A DNA stretch of 49,366 bases, from positions 1 through 49,366 of the forward strand of contig CAXKVV010001331.1 in the NCBI GenBank assembly GCA_964058805.1. Direction: 5' to 3'. The stretch is from Schoenoplectus triqueter. Taxonomy: Eukaryota; Streptophyta; Magnoliopsida; Poales; Cyperaceae. A program made the position numbers and the translations under genes. The notes under the pieces are model-generated. The model saw only the letters and a program-made list of their open reading frames with translations, made no database searches and was not told the origin of the DNA. Shown one piece after another: positions 21,501 to 32,128 of the stretch; within the stretch, counting starts at the first letter, position 1, and each line of letters starts with the position of its first letter.

Positions 21501-23018
21501 TTCTTTTTGGGATATTTTTACAGGGACGACTTAAGATAGCAGATTTCGGTTGGGCTGTGCAGTCAAATGTGAAAAGACACACAATGTGTGGCACAATAGA
21601 CTATCTGGCACCAGAAATGATAGAGAAAAAGGCACATGATCATGGTGTTGACAACTGGACTCTTGGTATTCTCTGTTATGAGTTCCTCTATGGTGTGCCT
21701 CCTTTCGAAGCTGCTGATCAGTATGATACACTAAGGAGGTATGGTGTTTCCTATTGGATAATTTCACACATCCTTTCAAATTTTCAAAATGGATGTATCC
21801 CCTTGCCGAAAACGAAAAGCATCATGAGGGCATTCTTAAGATCACAGGGGATATTTTCCTTATATGTCAAAGTTAAAATGCCTTTTGCATTCCATCTCTA
21901 GTATTTTATTTTTTTAATAAAATCCAAATTGTCTTTTCTATGCACTGTTTATCTATAAAGAAAGAGATCTGCATCTGCTGTTTATTTAAGACTTGGACCA
22001 GGACCCTTCTTTTTAGGTAAGTACTGTTCAATCTAAAGAAAAGGCATGTGATTGACCATAGATATTATCTTGGAGCGGACTTTTGTGACATCTGGAAATC
22101 GATCTATTGCATTCATTTTAAATTGCACAGTTTAAATCCAAGAAACAGGTCCTGTGATCCAACTCTGGAATGATAGCAGAAACTAAAACAAATCAGTTGA
22201 GGTATATTCTAGTAGGATCAGAAATTGTGTTAGTTATTTATGAGATCTGTCTGGAATTGCAGCCTTGCTGGGGACATATGATATATGGAAATTTTCCTAG
22301 GGGCATTTGTGTGAAAGACTCCCCTTTTGTTTTATGAGATTGTTAGATTGCTTTTGTTTTCCTTTAACATATTCTAACTCTGCATATATTTGCTTTTCTC
22401 TCAGTAATGGTTGGCATGGTACAATAATCAGATTAACATTCTTTAAAGGGCCTTCAAGAAACAACATATAATAGGAAAAATAAAAAAACACAGAACAAAA
22501 TTTTTGAAGCATGATCTGGCTCATGTAGCATGAAATAAATATGTATTGTATACAAAACAGAAAATTGCTTGCAAAATAAAAATTGTATCCTGGCTACCGA
22601 ACATCAAAATGTTGAAATAACATATTATTGACAAAAAAAAAAGAGGATTTTTCCTAGAGTTGACTGCATTTTTGGAGGCCAAGATAACAAACTCATTGGA
22701 TATGTTGGTGTTTAGTATGCAGATGATATGATCTTTTTTTTTTAATAGGATAATGAAAGTTGATCTTCATTTCCCTTCATCCCATTATGTTTCCCCTGAA
22801 GCTAAGGATCTCATTTGCAAGGTAAAAACATGCAAGCCCAGTATTTGAGTCATCCTACTAACATAGATTCTGGCATCATGAAGTATAATCGTTTTTTTTT
22901 CTTTTATCTAGCATAGCTCTTAGTCAAGGAGTCATCAAAGAGGCTGTCTCTGAAACAGATCATGAGGCATCCCTGGATTATGAACAATGCAGACCCATCT
23001 GGAAGTTGCAACGAATAA
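18598..23018 (+). CDS. AUR3: Aurora kinase, plant AUR3 (beta) type
   Basis: A serine/threonine kinase of mitosis that phosphorylates histone H3 in plants. My splice model has six exons: 18598-18699, 20203-20445, 20860-20955, 21524-21738, 22749-22821 and 22917-23018. All introns are GT-AG, the frame holds throughout, and the product is 276 aa. Visible motifs are the glycine loop GEGKFGKV (20-27), VALK with Lys42, HRDIKPEN with catalytic Asp136, DFG at 154-156, activation segment KRHTMCGT with Thr167 as the expected autophosphorylation site, and [30 protein letters not shown] and the HPWI..NADPSG tail are Aurora hallmarks. The [14 protein letters not shown] and DNWTLG forms fit AUR3 rather than AUR1/2. 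The N-terminus before the kinase domain is only about 10 residues, a little short for the family (Arabidopsis AUR3 is about 288 aa). An alternative in-frame Met at residue 5 exists. No disabling change was found. Confidence 0.92.
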
Positions 23019-23469
23019 CTCCAAGTTTACTTCGATTTCAATTACTTACTGGTGGATTGAACTAATTGGTTTACTGTGGTACCATTCTTCAAGTTGATTT
23101 TTTTTTTTAAATCAACCTGCTATTACGTTTGGTGTAGAAAAAAATTTAACAAAATGTGTTCATGAGTTCTCATATCCAAAGAGATGTCTTTTGGTTCTCT
23201 AGACCTGTGTTAGTTGTGTGACGTTACCAACTTACCATTTAGTGCTAGTATTATAGAAATTTTTCGTTTTCAACGTCTTAAATGCAATCGATATGGTGGT
23301 TAGGCCATTAGGCCACCAGTATCGGAATTCGGAAGTAGATGCTAACAAATGATGTACCCCTTTTAAAATAGCATATGATATGTAATTAATTACCTTCTGG
23401 GCTTTAACTTTTCTGTAAAGATTTATCTACAAAAGTTGCACAAATTGTATACAAAAATATCACTTTTTT
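23019..23469. other. Aurora 3' flank
   Basis: No element or gene recognised. T-rich tracts near 23098 could belong to the 3' UTR. Confidence 0.4.
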
Positions 23470-23890
23470 TTTTATTAAATTGGTCATTAAAATTTTAAAA
23501 GTATCAATTTAATCCTTAGAGTGAGGGCTTTATTGCTATTTGGTTCTTAAAGTTTTAAAATATTATTTTAGTCCTTGAAGTTTCAATTATACTTAATTGG
23601 TCCTACATTCAGAATTCATCCAAAACCGATATTTTCATTCTTAGCATTCAAATTAGTACAGATGTCGTGATAGAAATACTGTAGTAATGTTCATGATATT
23701 ATAAATTAATTAAAATAATATTTTAAGTTATTTTCAATAAATATTTATAAGATAATATGACATGATATAAAGGTGGATTCCTTTTGAAAGGGTTGATAAT
23801 AATAGGATTAATTTGATATAAATAAAAAAAACTGAAATGTTAAGATAGTGAAACTTTAAGGACTAAAATATTACTAGTGATAGAAATTCA
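23470..23890. mobile_element. Possible TIR element remnant
   Basis: TTTTAGTCCTTGAAGTTTCA at about 23566 is answered by the inverted GAAACTTTAAGGACTAAAAT at about 23849. Repeated phrases of the type TTGGTCATTAAAATTTTAAA are common in plant non-autonomous DNA elements. Ends and target duplication are not resolved. Confidence 0.35.
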
Positions 23891-23944
23891 CGTACAATAA
23901 ATTAGCTTAATAATTTTGACTAATATATTTTTTTATTCAAGACA

Positions 23945-24300
23945 ATTAAAAAAAATCCAATTGCAGCAATTGTTGGTGACAACAAATTTATAACGAACGT
24001 TTTTAAAGTCTAAATAGTTGATCCAAACAGTTTAACATGATGGATATATTAAGATGTACACAGATTAAATTGGATATCTTTTTTTTTAATTCTTTTACTA
24101 TTTATTAAGATGGATACAAAATTCAGTGATTTGAAAACAATGAAATTTGTATCCGCCTTAATAAATTATAAAAAAATTAAAAAATATCTAATTTGATTGC
24201 AAGCACATTTAAATATATCTAGCATGTTGAATGATTTTGACTTTAAAAATGTCCGTTGTAACTAATGCCATAAAAAATATTGTAATTGGATTCCTCCCTT
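23945..24300. mobile_element. Imperfect foldback element
   Basis: The left arm (about 23958-24135) and right arm (about 24145-24292) pair as degenerate inverted complements. CCAATTGCAGCAATTG, TTTTTAAAGTCTAAATAGTT and AACATGATGGATATATT on the left correspond to inverted CCAATTACAATA, TTTTTAAAGTCAAAATCATT and AACATGCTAGATATATT on the right. No TIR-defined target copy is clear. Confidence 0.5.
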
Positions 24301-24645
24301 CTATCAATGACCAAAAAAAATCTCAAATGTTGCAAATTTTGAGTCTTTTGGTAAATGATAAATTTGTGTCCAAATATTATAAGTTTTTCCATGCACTGTA
24401 TCAATCAATAAAAATTATAAATAATTTTTTTTAAGATTTTTAGTTAGTAGAAATTATCTACTGCCGATAATTTCTTGCCTTATATTAATAACAGCAAATA
24501 TGAAAAGAAGTTTGAACATTCCAATGGAAAATCTGGGCTAATGACGTGATACAAGATTCATTTTATTGTTTGTGAAATCCATCGTACATTTGGATTTGGG
24601 GAAATTAGTTTCCTAATGACGTGATTACAAGATGATTACAAAGAC
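24301..24645. other. Intergenic, no feature recognised
   Basis: AT-rich spacer. The short open frame at 24231-24434 overlaps the foldback arm and is not a gene. Confidence 0.4.
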
Positions 24646-24649
24646 ACTC

Positions 24650-24905
24650 ATCTTATTTGGATTGAAGGGGTACAGAAAGGGAGGGAAGGAGAATTAATCT
24701 CATATTTAATAGGAGGTTAAGATTAATGGAGGCTATTCAGTTAATCTTTTCAACATCTTAAAATTTATATTTTGATCATCTTCAGGTTGAAGTGTAATGG
24801 AGATAAAACATAGTAACTTTTCTTCCCATTTCTTTCCCTCCCCTTTTACTCTCTATTTTTTTTTTTCCTTTTTCTCTCTTTTCTTTGTGTTATCCAAACA
24901 GGGTG
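24650..24905. mobile_element. Possible MITE
   Basis: CTTATTTGGATTGAAGGGG and GAAAGGGAGGGAAGG on the left are mirrored by CTTTCCCTCCCC and TATCCAAACAGGG on the right. This end style is common in plant hAT or Tourist MITEs. The arms are imperfect. Confidence 0.4.
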
Positions 24906-25853
24906 TTAATCGATTGATGTGTGAATTTGTAATTATACAGTACACGTATAATTCTTGTTATCAATTTTAAACCTAGCAAAAATGGTAATATATCTCACTT
25001 TTCTATGGAGAAATACATATTCAAATCCTCAAATTAAAAATAACTAAAAGGGAATGGATGTCAAAGATAATGAGAGTCCTTATATATAAAAAAAATCATA
25101 ATTCTTCTTTAAGATTTCGTCTTGCCATCAAGAAAAACTATTAGGTGAAATAGTTTTCTTGTTACTAATAGTCAACCTTATTATTGTCATTTTTATTTGA
25201 GTCATGCACGTGATATATGCCATTATGAGTTAAGAACTTAAGATACTACTTTTTACAATGGACGTGTAAGATACAATAAAAAAAAACATTCATTGTAAAA
25301 TTTTATGGCTGAAGACTGATCATAATTATTTAAAGTAAAAAAAATGAGTGGTTATTCACACACAAAAACTCCATATTGAAATATCATGCCTTTGTCAAAA
25401 TTGTAAGCTACATTACGTGAGATATTAGAAAGAACGTCTTCATCCCCTAAAATGTGGTGTATAGAAAGTAAAATTACCTGTTATATAATTTCAGATGCGA
25501 AGATGTTAGTCTACCATCACTCCACTAGTCCACTTCCAGACTAACAGGCGGTACACAGGCTAGCTATGAGTTAGCCAGCATAGTAATAAGTTCGTGATTC
25601 AAAAAATATTCGGCGAAATAAAAATTTAAACGTTCGGATATAATTCAGCAATAGTTAGTTTCATACAATATAAATAAAATATTTAAAATATATTTAAAAT
25701 ATATTTAAAATATAAAAAAATATTTAAAATTATATATAAAATGTTCTTTTGCCAAATAATTAGCAAATAAAATATTTTTTACCAAAAAACACATTGTATA
25801 TTAGACTGACGAATTTATTCGTGAATCATGTGATTGTGGCTACCATCAACGTA
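24906..25853. other. Intergenic, no feature recognised
   Basis: AT-rich spacer. At 25676-25745 ATTTAAAATAT recurs several times as a simple repeat. Confidence 0.4.
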
Positions 25854-26296
25854 GGGTGTGTTTGGATGGTGAAAGGATTAGTGTAAGAATAGCAGTGTTT
25901 GGGTTAGTAGTCGAGAATAGTGTGACGTTAGTGATATCTCGGGAAATGTGAGAAGAGTGTTAATTTTTACTATTTTGGGTTGGTAAAATATTGTTTGGAT
26001 AGAAACTTGAGAACAGTAGAGAGAATAGTTAAAATAATTAATTATTTTTTAGTATTTTATTTAATAATAATATTTAGTTAATACTACTCCATACTAATAT
26101 AAAAGAAAAATTATTTTTTATTATTTTCACTACTCTCATTGACACTAATCTGCTAACCCAACATTTTTGTGGGTTAGCAGATTAGCACTGTTCTGCTGCT
26201 ATTCTCAATTTTATTTTTGTATTTGAATGGTTGCTAATCCAAAAACAGTAGTGCAATTCCGAAAATAATATTATTCTACACCATCCAAACACACCC
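25854..26296. mobile_element. TIR MITE with perfect 18-bp ends
   Basis: It starts GGGTGTGTTTGGATGGTG and ends with its exact inverted complement. Length is 443 bp. It is flanked by GTA on both sides (25851-25853, 26297-26299). A 3-bp duplication and G-rich TIR fit the Tourist/PIF-Harbinger type, although those usually target TTA/TAA. There is an internal inverted pair (CACTAATCTGCTAACCCAAC and GGGTTAGCAGATTAGCAC at about 26141-26190) and no coding capacity. Confidence 0.8.
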
Positions 26297-27112
26297 GTAG
26301 AATTAGTTGTACAGAGTGACAACAGAAATGTCACACAAAATCCTGATTTCATACCTCGTTAATATATCATTGTTATAAATAACGGAATGAGCTTGATGGA
26401 TAGATGAACATTTGTTAAGTGATTAATTGTGATGCGGTTGATTAATCAAATTTTTATGGATGATTTGACGTTCATAATTTAATATATAAAAATATTATTT
26501 ATATAAACAAAAATAAATTATTTACATGTTTATTGTATGTCCTGTCTTGTTTTTATTTTAGAAATTATAAATAGAAATTTAGATATCTAAATTCATATTT
26601 TTGTAGTTATTTTGAAAAAAATATATATTATAATTTTATGAATGCTCAATTTAGTAAAAAAATGTTATCTAATTAAAGTTGATGAAGTCTAATTTATATA
26701 AAATCTTTATTAAAAATATAGTTGGATGAAAAATATATGACTTTAAACATATAATAGTATTCTGAAAAAGAAATAATCGGTTGATTATGATAAGTAACAG
26801 TTTACCTATTAATTACGATGTCTGATTAATCAGTTTTGACTGTTATTTTTTATAACGCTGTAATATATACCTTAATTTTCATTTTTTTTTCTTTTTTTTT
26901 CCTTTGATCGCCAAATTAGCGCAGAGATCTCTAGATTCTAGAAGTCGGTATGAGATAGTGTAACAAGCTCCAAGTAAACTCTTTGCTGGTTTCGTCTTCC
27001 TACCATTGCCAATTCTTTCTCCACACTGTCGTGCTTCTCCCAAAACAAACGATCTCTCTGCTTCTTCGAAGATTGGACCAATTGGTCGATTCTGCTTCCT
27101 GGTACCGTCGAC
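26297..27112. other. Spacer and upstream region of the ATG101 relic
   Basis: 26300-26880 is AT-rich spacer. From about 26905 the base composition becomes gene-leader-like (TTCTTCTCC and CTCTCTGCTTCTTCGAAG), consistent with an inherited 5' UTR of the ATG101 copy. Confidence 0.4.
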
Positions 27113-28250
27113 ATGAACTGTGAACCTTGCGAATTGAAAGAACTGGTTCGTCCTTTTCTATCTCATTTAAGATGATCTCCCGTGATCTATTTTTGAATGA
27201 ATTTGTGCTATTTGGTTAATTTGAGGCTAATTGTAGAAGGCCGAGCAGTTCGGGATACGGGAAATCCTACGGTGTAACCGTGTAAGCGCATTACCTCCAT
27301 CTGTGTTACACTAACTAATAATTTAGGAATTTGGCTGAAATGTTGAAGGATAGTACAGTTCTTTTAGCAATATCTGGCATCATTTTACCTGATTGAAGAA
27401 TTTAATGAAACATCAATTGAGTGGGATCATCTTTTTTACTTTCTTCTCCACACTGAATTTGTCGCTGACTTTTCCTGCCATGTTCGTGCTTTCCCAATGT
27501 GATCACTGTCCCTGGCTCACATGCAAAATCATGTTGACAGTAGACAGTAGACACTCATGCATTATCACTGAAACATCTCTCTAAACAGTCCAGTTGCATG
27601 ATGTCCTTCTTCATTTTTTGTCTTGTGCATCTTCTTCCTTTCTCTTTTGCTACTTAAATGCGGAAGAAAAGATCAATGTGGAATTCCTGAGGTAAAGAAA
27701 TAGAAGAAAAGATCAATGAATTCATAGCTAAAGTTAGCAAACACCCAAACAGAAGAAACCTGGTTAATTTTAAAATCAATAGCTTGACCAAAAAAATTTC
27801 AGATTTTGGAAGTTTCATCGCTTGTGCTTTATTCCCTAGATATGTCCATCTTTTTACGACACGAGTAAGCAATCGATGTGGTCCAGTAACAAAACTGAAA
27901 GGGTATATTGGGAAAGATGGTTTGTTAATTTGCAAATAATTAACCAGAGAGGGAATATTAAATCCAAGCAGACCAGAGTAGTAGGATTGGATCATGGAGG
28001 TACACACCAGCTTACTTCAATGTTAAAGTTTCCATATCTAATCTAGATCAAAGTGGATTTATTCTGTTTTTGTTGTATAGAACTCACATTGGAGGAGAAG
28101 AAGATGCATCGTTCAGCATTGGAGGCCTCCCTCCGTGAAATTTTACTGAATATTATAAAATTTGCAAATGAGAAAATGGACCATTTACTACATATACCTA
28201 ATGTCGAAGGCATCTCTTATCCTTATGAAATAACAATCTTGAGGTTGTAG
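27113..28250 (+). pseudogene. ATG101: ATG101 autophagy-factor pseudogene
   Basis: ATG101 pairs with ATG13 in the ATG1 kinase complex that starts autophagosome formation. Exon 1 (27113-27145) encodes MNCEPCELKEL. A GT-AG intron (27146-27236) separates it from KAEQFGIREILRC, matching the family opening. The frame then meets stops. A middle piece near 27695-27760 (EEKINEFIAKVSKHPNRR) resembles the EKI..FI..VEKHPNKK region. The last block (28081-28243, after acceptor TATAG) reads ELTLEEKKMHRSALEASLRE, ILLNIIKFANEKMDHL and PNVEGISYPYEITI, close to the conserved C-terminal half. Most central exons and the final 20-odd residues are missing, and a stop follows at 28248. The surviving intron means a duplicated gene copy, not a retrocopy. 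Family identity is from remembered motifs. Confidence 0.8.
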
Positions 28251-29266
28251 TTTCTTATCATCTTATCACTAGAACCGTTAACAATGTTTTGGCAAATTCA
28301 CGTGTTTTATGTATGCATTTAGATTTTGACTCAGTTTAGTTGTTCAATTAGACAATTACTCAACTTTTCATGGTCATTGGTCATCTACTACTAAATTGTT
28401 ATCACTAAGTGTTGATATATATATATATGAATTATTTATATATCAACATAACTCGTTCGTAAGCATCATCATCCACCAAGGGAAAACTATTCCATGTACT
28501 CTTTACAAGAAACAAAAATAAATTAATAAACAGTCCTCAAAGTATTACTACTTTATCATTTTTCATCTTAAAGTTTAAAAATTACCGGTTGATAGTTAAA
28601 AATATTACCAGGTTACAATTTTAATCCTTAAGCTTTCATCTGGACCTTTTAATCCTTAAAATTTCTAACTCGTACAAAAATGACCTTACATTTAACATTC
28701 ATTGAAAAAAATGATAATTTCATCCATCATAATAATTTGTTTCAGCAAGAACCAGCCTTAAAGCTAGTGCAAACATGACCATATAAGCAAATATAAATAA
28801 TATGTAAACAAATACAATTATTCACAACATCGAATATCAATTAAATTAATTAATACTAATATTAGTCTACATAATATCTAAAATATATATGTAATTTGTC
28901 ATAAATATCTTAAAAAATATATCATGATCAATTGATTATATTGATGTGCACATGCATTTTCATTTTTTTTAACTGATAATTATGGTAGGTTTCATTACGA
29001 TCCGTGATGCAGACAAAATATTTTCATATACTGTTGACAAGAACATTCGCATAATTAAATAACCATATCAAAAAGCTTTTTACGAATTAAAAGGATTAAT
29101 AATTTAAATATAAAAGGATGAAGTGGAACCAAAAAAAGTTTACCAGTAATAAATTAGCTAGAGACGGTTATTCACTTATAGTTAATCTAGAAAAGAAGTA
29201 TTTAATTCATCATTGTTATTAAAAAAATTTCAAAATGATATTCTTTTGTTACATCAGTAATCACAA
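28251..29266. other. Intergenic, no gene
   Basis: AT-rich. 28530-28690 has phrases such as TTTTAATCCTTAAGCTTTCA, also typical of non-autonomous plant DNA elements and similar in style to 23470-23640, but ends were not found. Confidence 0.35.
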
Positions 29267-30422
29267 GGGTACGTTTGGCAAATGGTGGAATAGCAAAAAG
29301 TAGGTATATAATAGTTATTCCGATGAATTAATTTGTCAAACGAATTTTAGACTAAGTAGAAGAGTGCGGAAGAGTGCTAATCCGGTATATCAAGTTATAG
29401 GTGGTATATCGGATTAGCTCTCGTCGGAATAGCGATTATTGTTTGATTATGTTATATTATATTATTATATTATGATTATGATTATGATTTATTATTATAT
29501 TAATATTATGATGATTATTTATTTATTTATTTATTTATTATAATTATATTATTATTATAATAATTATTGTTATTATTATATTAACATCACTGTTAGTGTT
29601 AGTATTATTATTATTTATTAATATTATATTATAATAATTATGTTTTTAGTATTATAATATTATATTATATTATGATTATTTATTATTATTATAATTATGA
29701 TTATTTATTATTATTATAATTATGATTATTTATTATTATTATATTATTATGATTATAATTATTTATTATTATTATATTATGATTATGATTATAATTTATA
29801 TTAATTATGATTTTAGTATTGTATTATTATATTCTTAAGATAAATATGATTATATAATTATTATATTGTTATGATTATTTATTATTATTATATTATTATA
29901 AATATGATTATTTATTATTATTATATTATATTATTATGATTATTATTATAATTTTATTATTATTATATTATTATATTATGATTATAGCTATGATTATGTT
30001 ATAATTATATAATAATTATTATTATTATTTATTATTATTATATAATGATTATGATTAAAAAAATTATTATATTATTATATTATTATGATTACGACTATGA
30101 TTATTATTATCATGATTATGATTATTATTTTATTATTATTTGATTATGATTATATTATTATATTATGAATATGATCATTATTTTATTGTTATTATATTAT
30201 TAATATTATTATTATTTTACTATTATTATCATCATCATCATTGTTAGTATCATAATTATGAATATTTTAACTATTCTGATTAACAACTGCTAAACGATAT
30301 TTTTGCTTTTCCGAATAGTTAAGAATACCACCTTCTACCACTCTTCCAAAAATATACTATTCTACCGCTCTTCTAAAATTACCACTCTTCCAAGACTATT
30401 CCTTGATTTGCCAAATGAACCC
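29267..30422. mobile_element. TIR element carrying a large ATT-type microsatellite
   Basis: The ends GGGTACGTTTGGCAAAT and, inverted, GGGTTCATTTGGCAAAT match at 15 of 17 positions. The flanks AATCACAA and AATAATAA agree at 6 of 8 bases, so an 8-bp hAT-like duplication is possible but not clear. Inner arms also pair (GGAATAG, AGAGTGCGGAAGAGTG against CACTCTTCC and ACCGCTCTTC). About 29440-30260 is almost wholly ATT/ATTATG repeat, so most of the element is expanded microsatellite. Confidence 0.65.
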
Positions 30423-30892
30423 AATAATAATAAGTTAAAAGAACCAACATTTGATTTTTGACAAAGACAATGTATGAGATGTTGTAGATTTGAAATTAAA
30501 ATGGAAGGTTAATTTGAAGTTGGATGCGTATTTTTATTTTTAAAATAATAATAGTATTAAAATAACTATATTTTAAAGAGCTAATTTATTAATCGAAGGA
30601 TGATATTTTTCGCTGATCAATCTTCTCTCTATTTACTCCAATAAATTAATCTGATAGCAGACTACGCATATATCATATATAAAGAATGGTGCAGAGTGGT
30701 ACTGATACCGCAGTTACTAATATCATCAGACTTGTATAGTATACATTTAAAGTTCATTTTTTTTGTCTGCAAAATCAACTGCTTGAACGTCGTTTTTTTA
30801 TGCACGTAAAATAATAAAAGTTAATCATGTTTTTTCTCAAAAAAAAAAAATTAATCATGTAACAACTTTTCTTTTTGCCAACTTTAGAATTC
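30423..30892. other. Intergenic, no feature recognised
   Basis: AT-rich spacer. A short near-duplicate (TTAATCATGT...AAAAAA...TTAATCATGT) occurs at 30820-30860. Confidence 0.4.
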
Positions 30893-31322
30893 TTAGGGGC
30901 GTCAATGGTTCAGGTCGGGTCGGATTCGGGTCACATTATTTTATTATTTTTTATCTGATCCGAACCCAATCCAATTAAATTCGGGTCAAAAAATTTTGAC
31001 CCATACCCGACCCGACGGGTCACGGGTCGACTCGACCCGACCCATGTAAAATGATTAAATATTTATTAATTATTTTTATATAATTTTAAGTAATAAAATA
31101 TTAATTAATTTATAATTAATCTTAATTAATGCATAATTAGTACTAAATCACAAAATTACTTCAAAAAATATAATCAACCGGGTCGGCTCAGGTTGATCCA
31201 AATCCGACCCGACCCAATTCAGGTTAAAAAAAATTAAATTCATACCCGATCCATTTATTTTTAGATCGTGTCAGGTCGGATCAGATTAACTCGTCGGGTC
31301 AGATAAAAAATTGACACCCCTA
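30893..31322. mobile_element. TIR element rich in GGGTC pentamers
   Basis: The ends TTAGGGGCGTCAAT and ATTGACACCCCTA are inverted complements with little change. AGAATTC occurs on both sides (30886-30892, 31323-31329) as a likely target copy, although GAATTC being palindromic makes this ambiguous. Both arms are packed with GGGTC/GACCC repeats (for example GGTCGGGTCGG and GACCCGACCCGAC), separated by an AT-rich core at 31045-31165. Confidence 0.65.
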
Positions 31323-31565
31323 AGAATTCGCTTGACGTTGACAACATAATGTTGTTTATCACGATCTTATTTTTATTATATTAATTTCGATTTTGATCAT
31401 TTCAAACTCTATATAAAGAATATGTACACATTTTCAAATTTGACATATTTTATTGCAGAGTGATTGTTTTTGCAAACTTTATACGCATCAAATTATATAT
31501 ACAGAGTAAAAAAAAATATACATTTACTCACATGAAGAATAAAGATAACGTTAATTTAAAGAATA

Positions 31566-31945
31566 AAGATAACGTTAATTTAAATTCACACAGACCTTCT
31601 GAGTTTAACTCAAAAATATTTAATTATTTCTAAATTTTAATTACGCGTTAAATTATTTAATTTTGTGCGATATAAGAATTTAGAGTATTTTGAGTTTTTT
31701 ATGTAATTATTTTTAGTTTTTAAAAATAATTTACAAATATTAAATGTTTTGTTATTAATTTTTAGAGCTAATTTTTCAAAATTGAAAATAATAATTTAAA
31801 AAAATTAAAAATATCTCAAATTTTTATATCCCATAAATTATAATCTTCATATAATAAATGAAATTTTAAAAATAATTTATGAAAACTTAAATGAGCGTGA
31901 TAAATTAAATTTTAAAAATAATTTGATATATTTTTTAGTTATACT
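31566..31945. mobile_element. Foldback MITE, AGTAAAGATA family, diverged copy C
   Basis: The sequence parallels 35545-35935, including CTGAGTTTAACTCAAAAATAT, GAGTATTTTGAGTTTTTTATG-type text, the inverted arm AAAATATCTCAAATTTTTAT, and the end TTTGATATATTTTTTAGTTA. The ends are eroded. It stops about 180 bp before the TIN1 start codon. (Words are quoted in part.). Confidence 0.5.
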
Positions 31946-32128
31946 TATATAAATATTTACTCAAATACTATTAGTTAACTCCATTATTTGGACCCCGTTA
32001 ACCGGTTCCAGCGGTACGCCAGACCGCATCATCCTTCTCCATTCCCCTTTCTCCGCCTGTTCTTCGCTAGCTTTGAAGCGGAGGTAGACTAGCAATTTTT
32101 ACAGAGAAGACCACTTGATACAACACCT
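31946..32128 (+). promoter_or_regulatory. TIN1 promoter/leader region
   Basis: A GC-richer block (31990-32085) with CT-rich leader text (CCTTTCTCCGCC) precedes the start. I looked for the classical ER-stress element CCAAT-N9-CCACG and did not find it. The proximal promoter is short because a foldback element lies just upstream. Confidence 0.35.

Noticed and set aside
29440..30260. Possible CRISPR-like or satellite array
   Set aside because: It is a simple ATT-type microsatellite with no conserved spacer structure, and this is a plant nuclear sequence.
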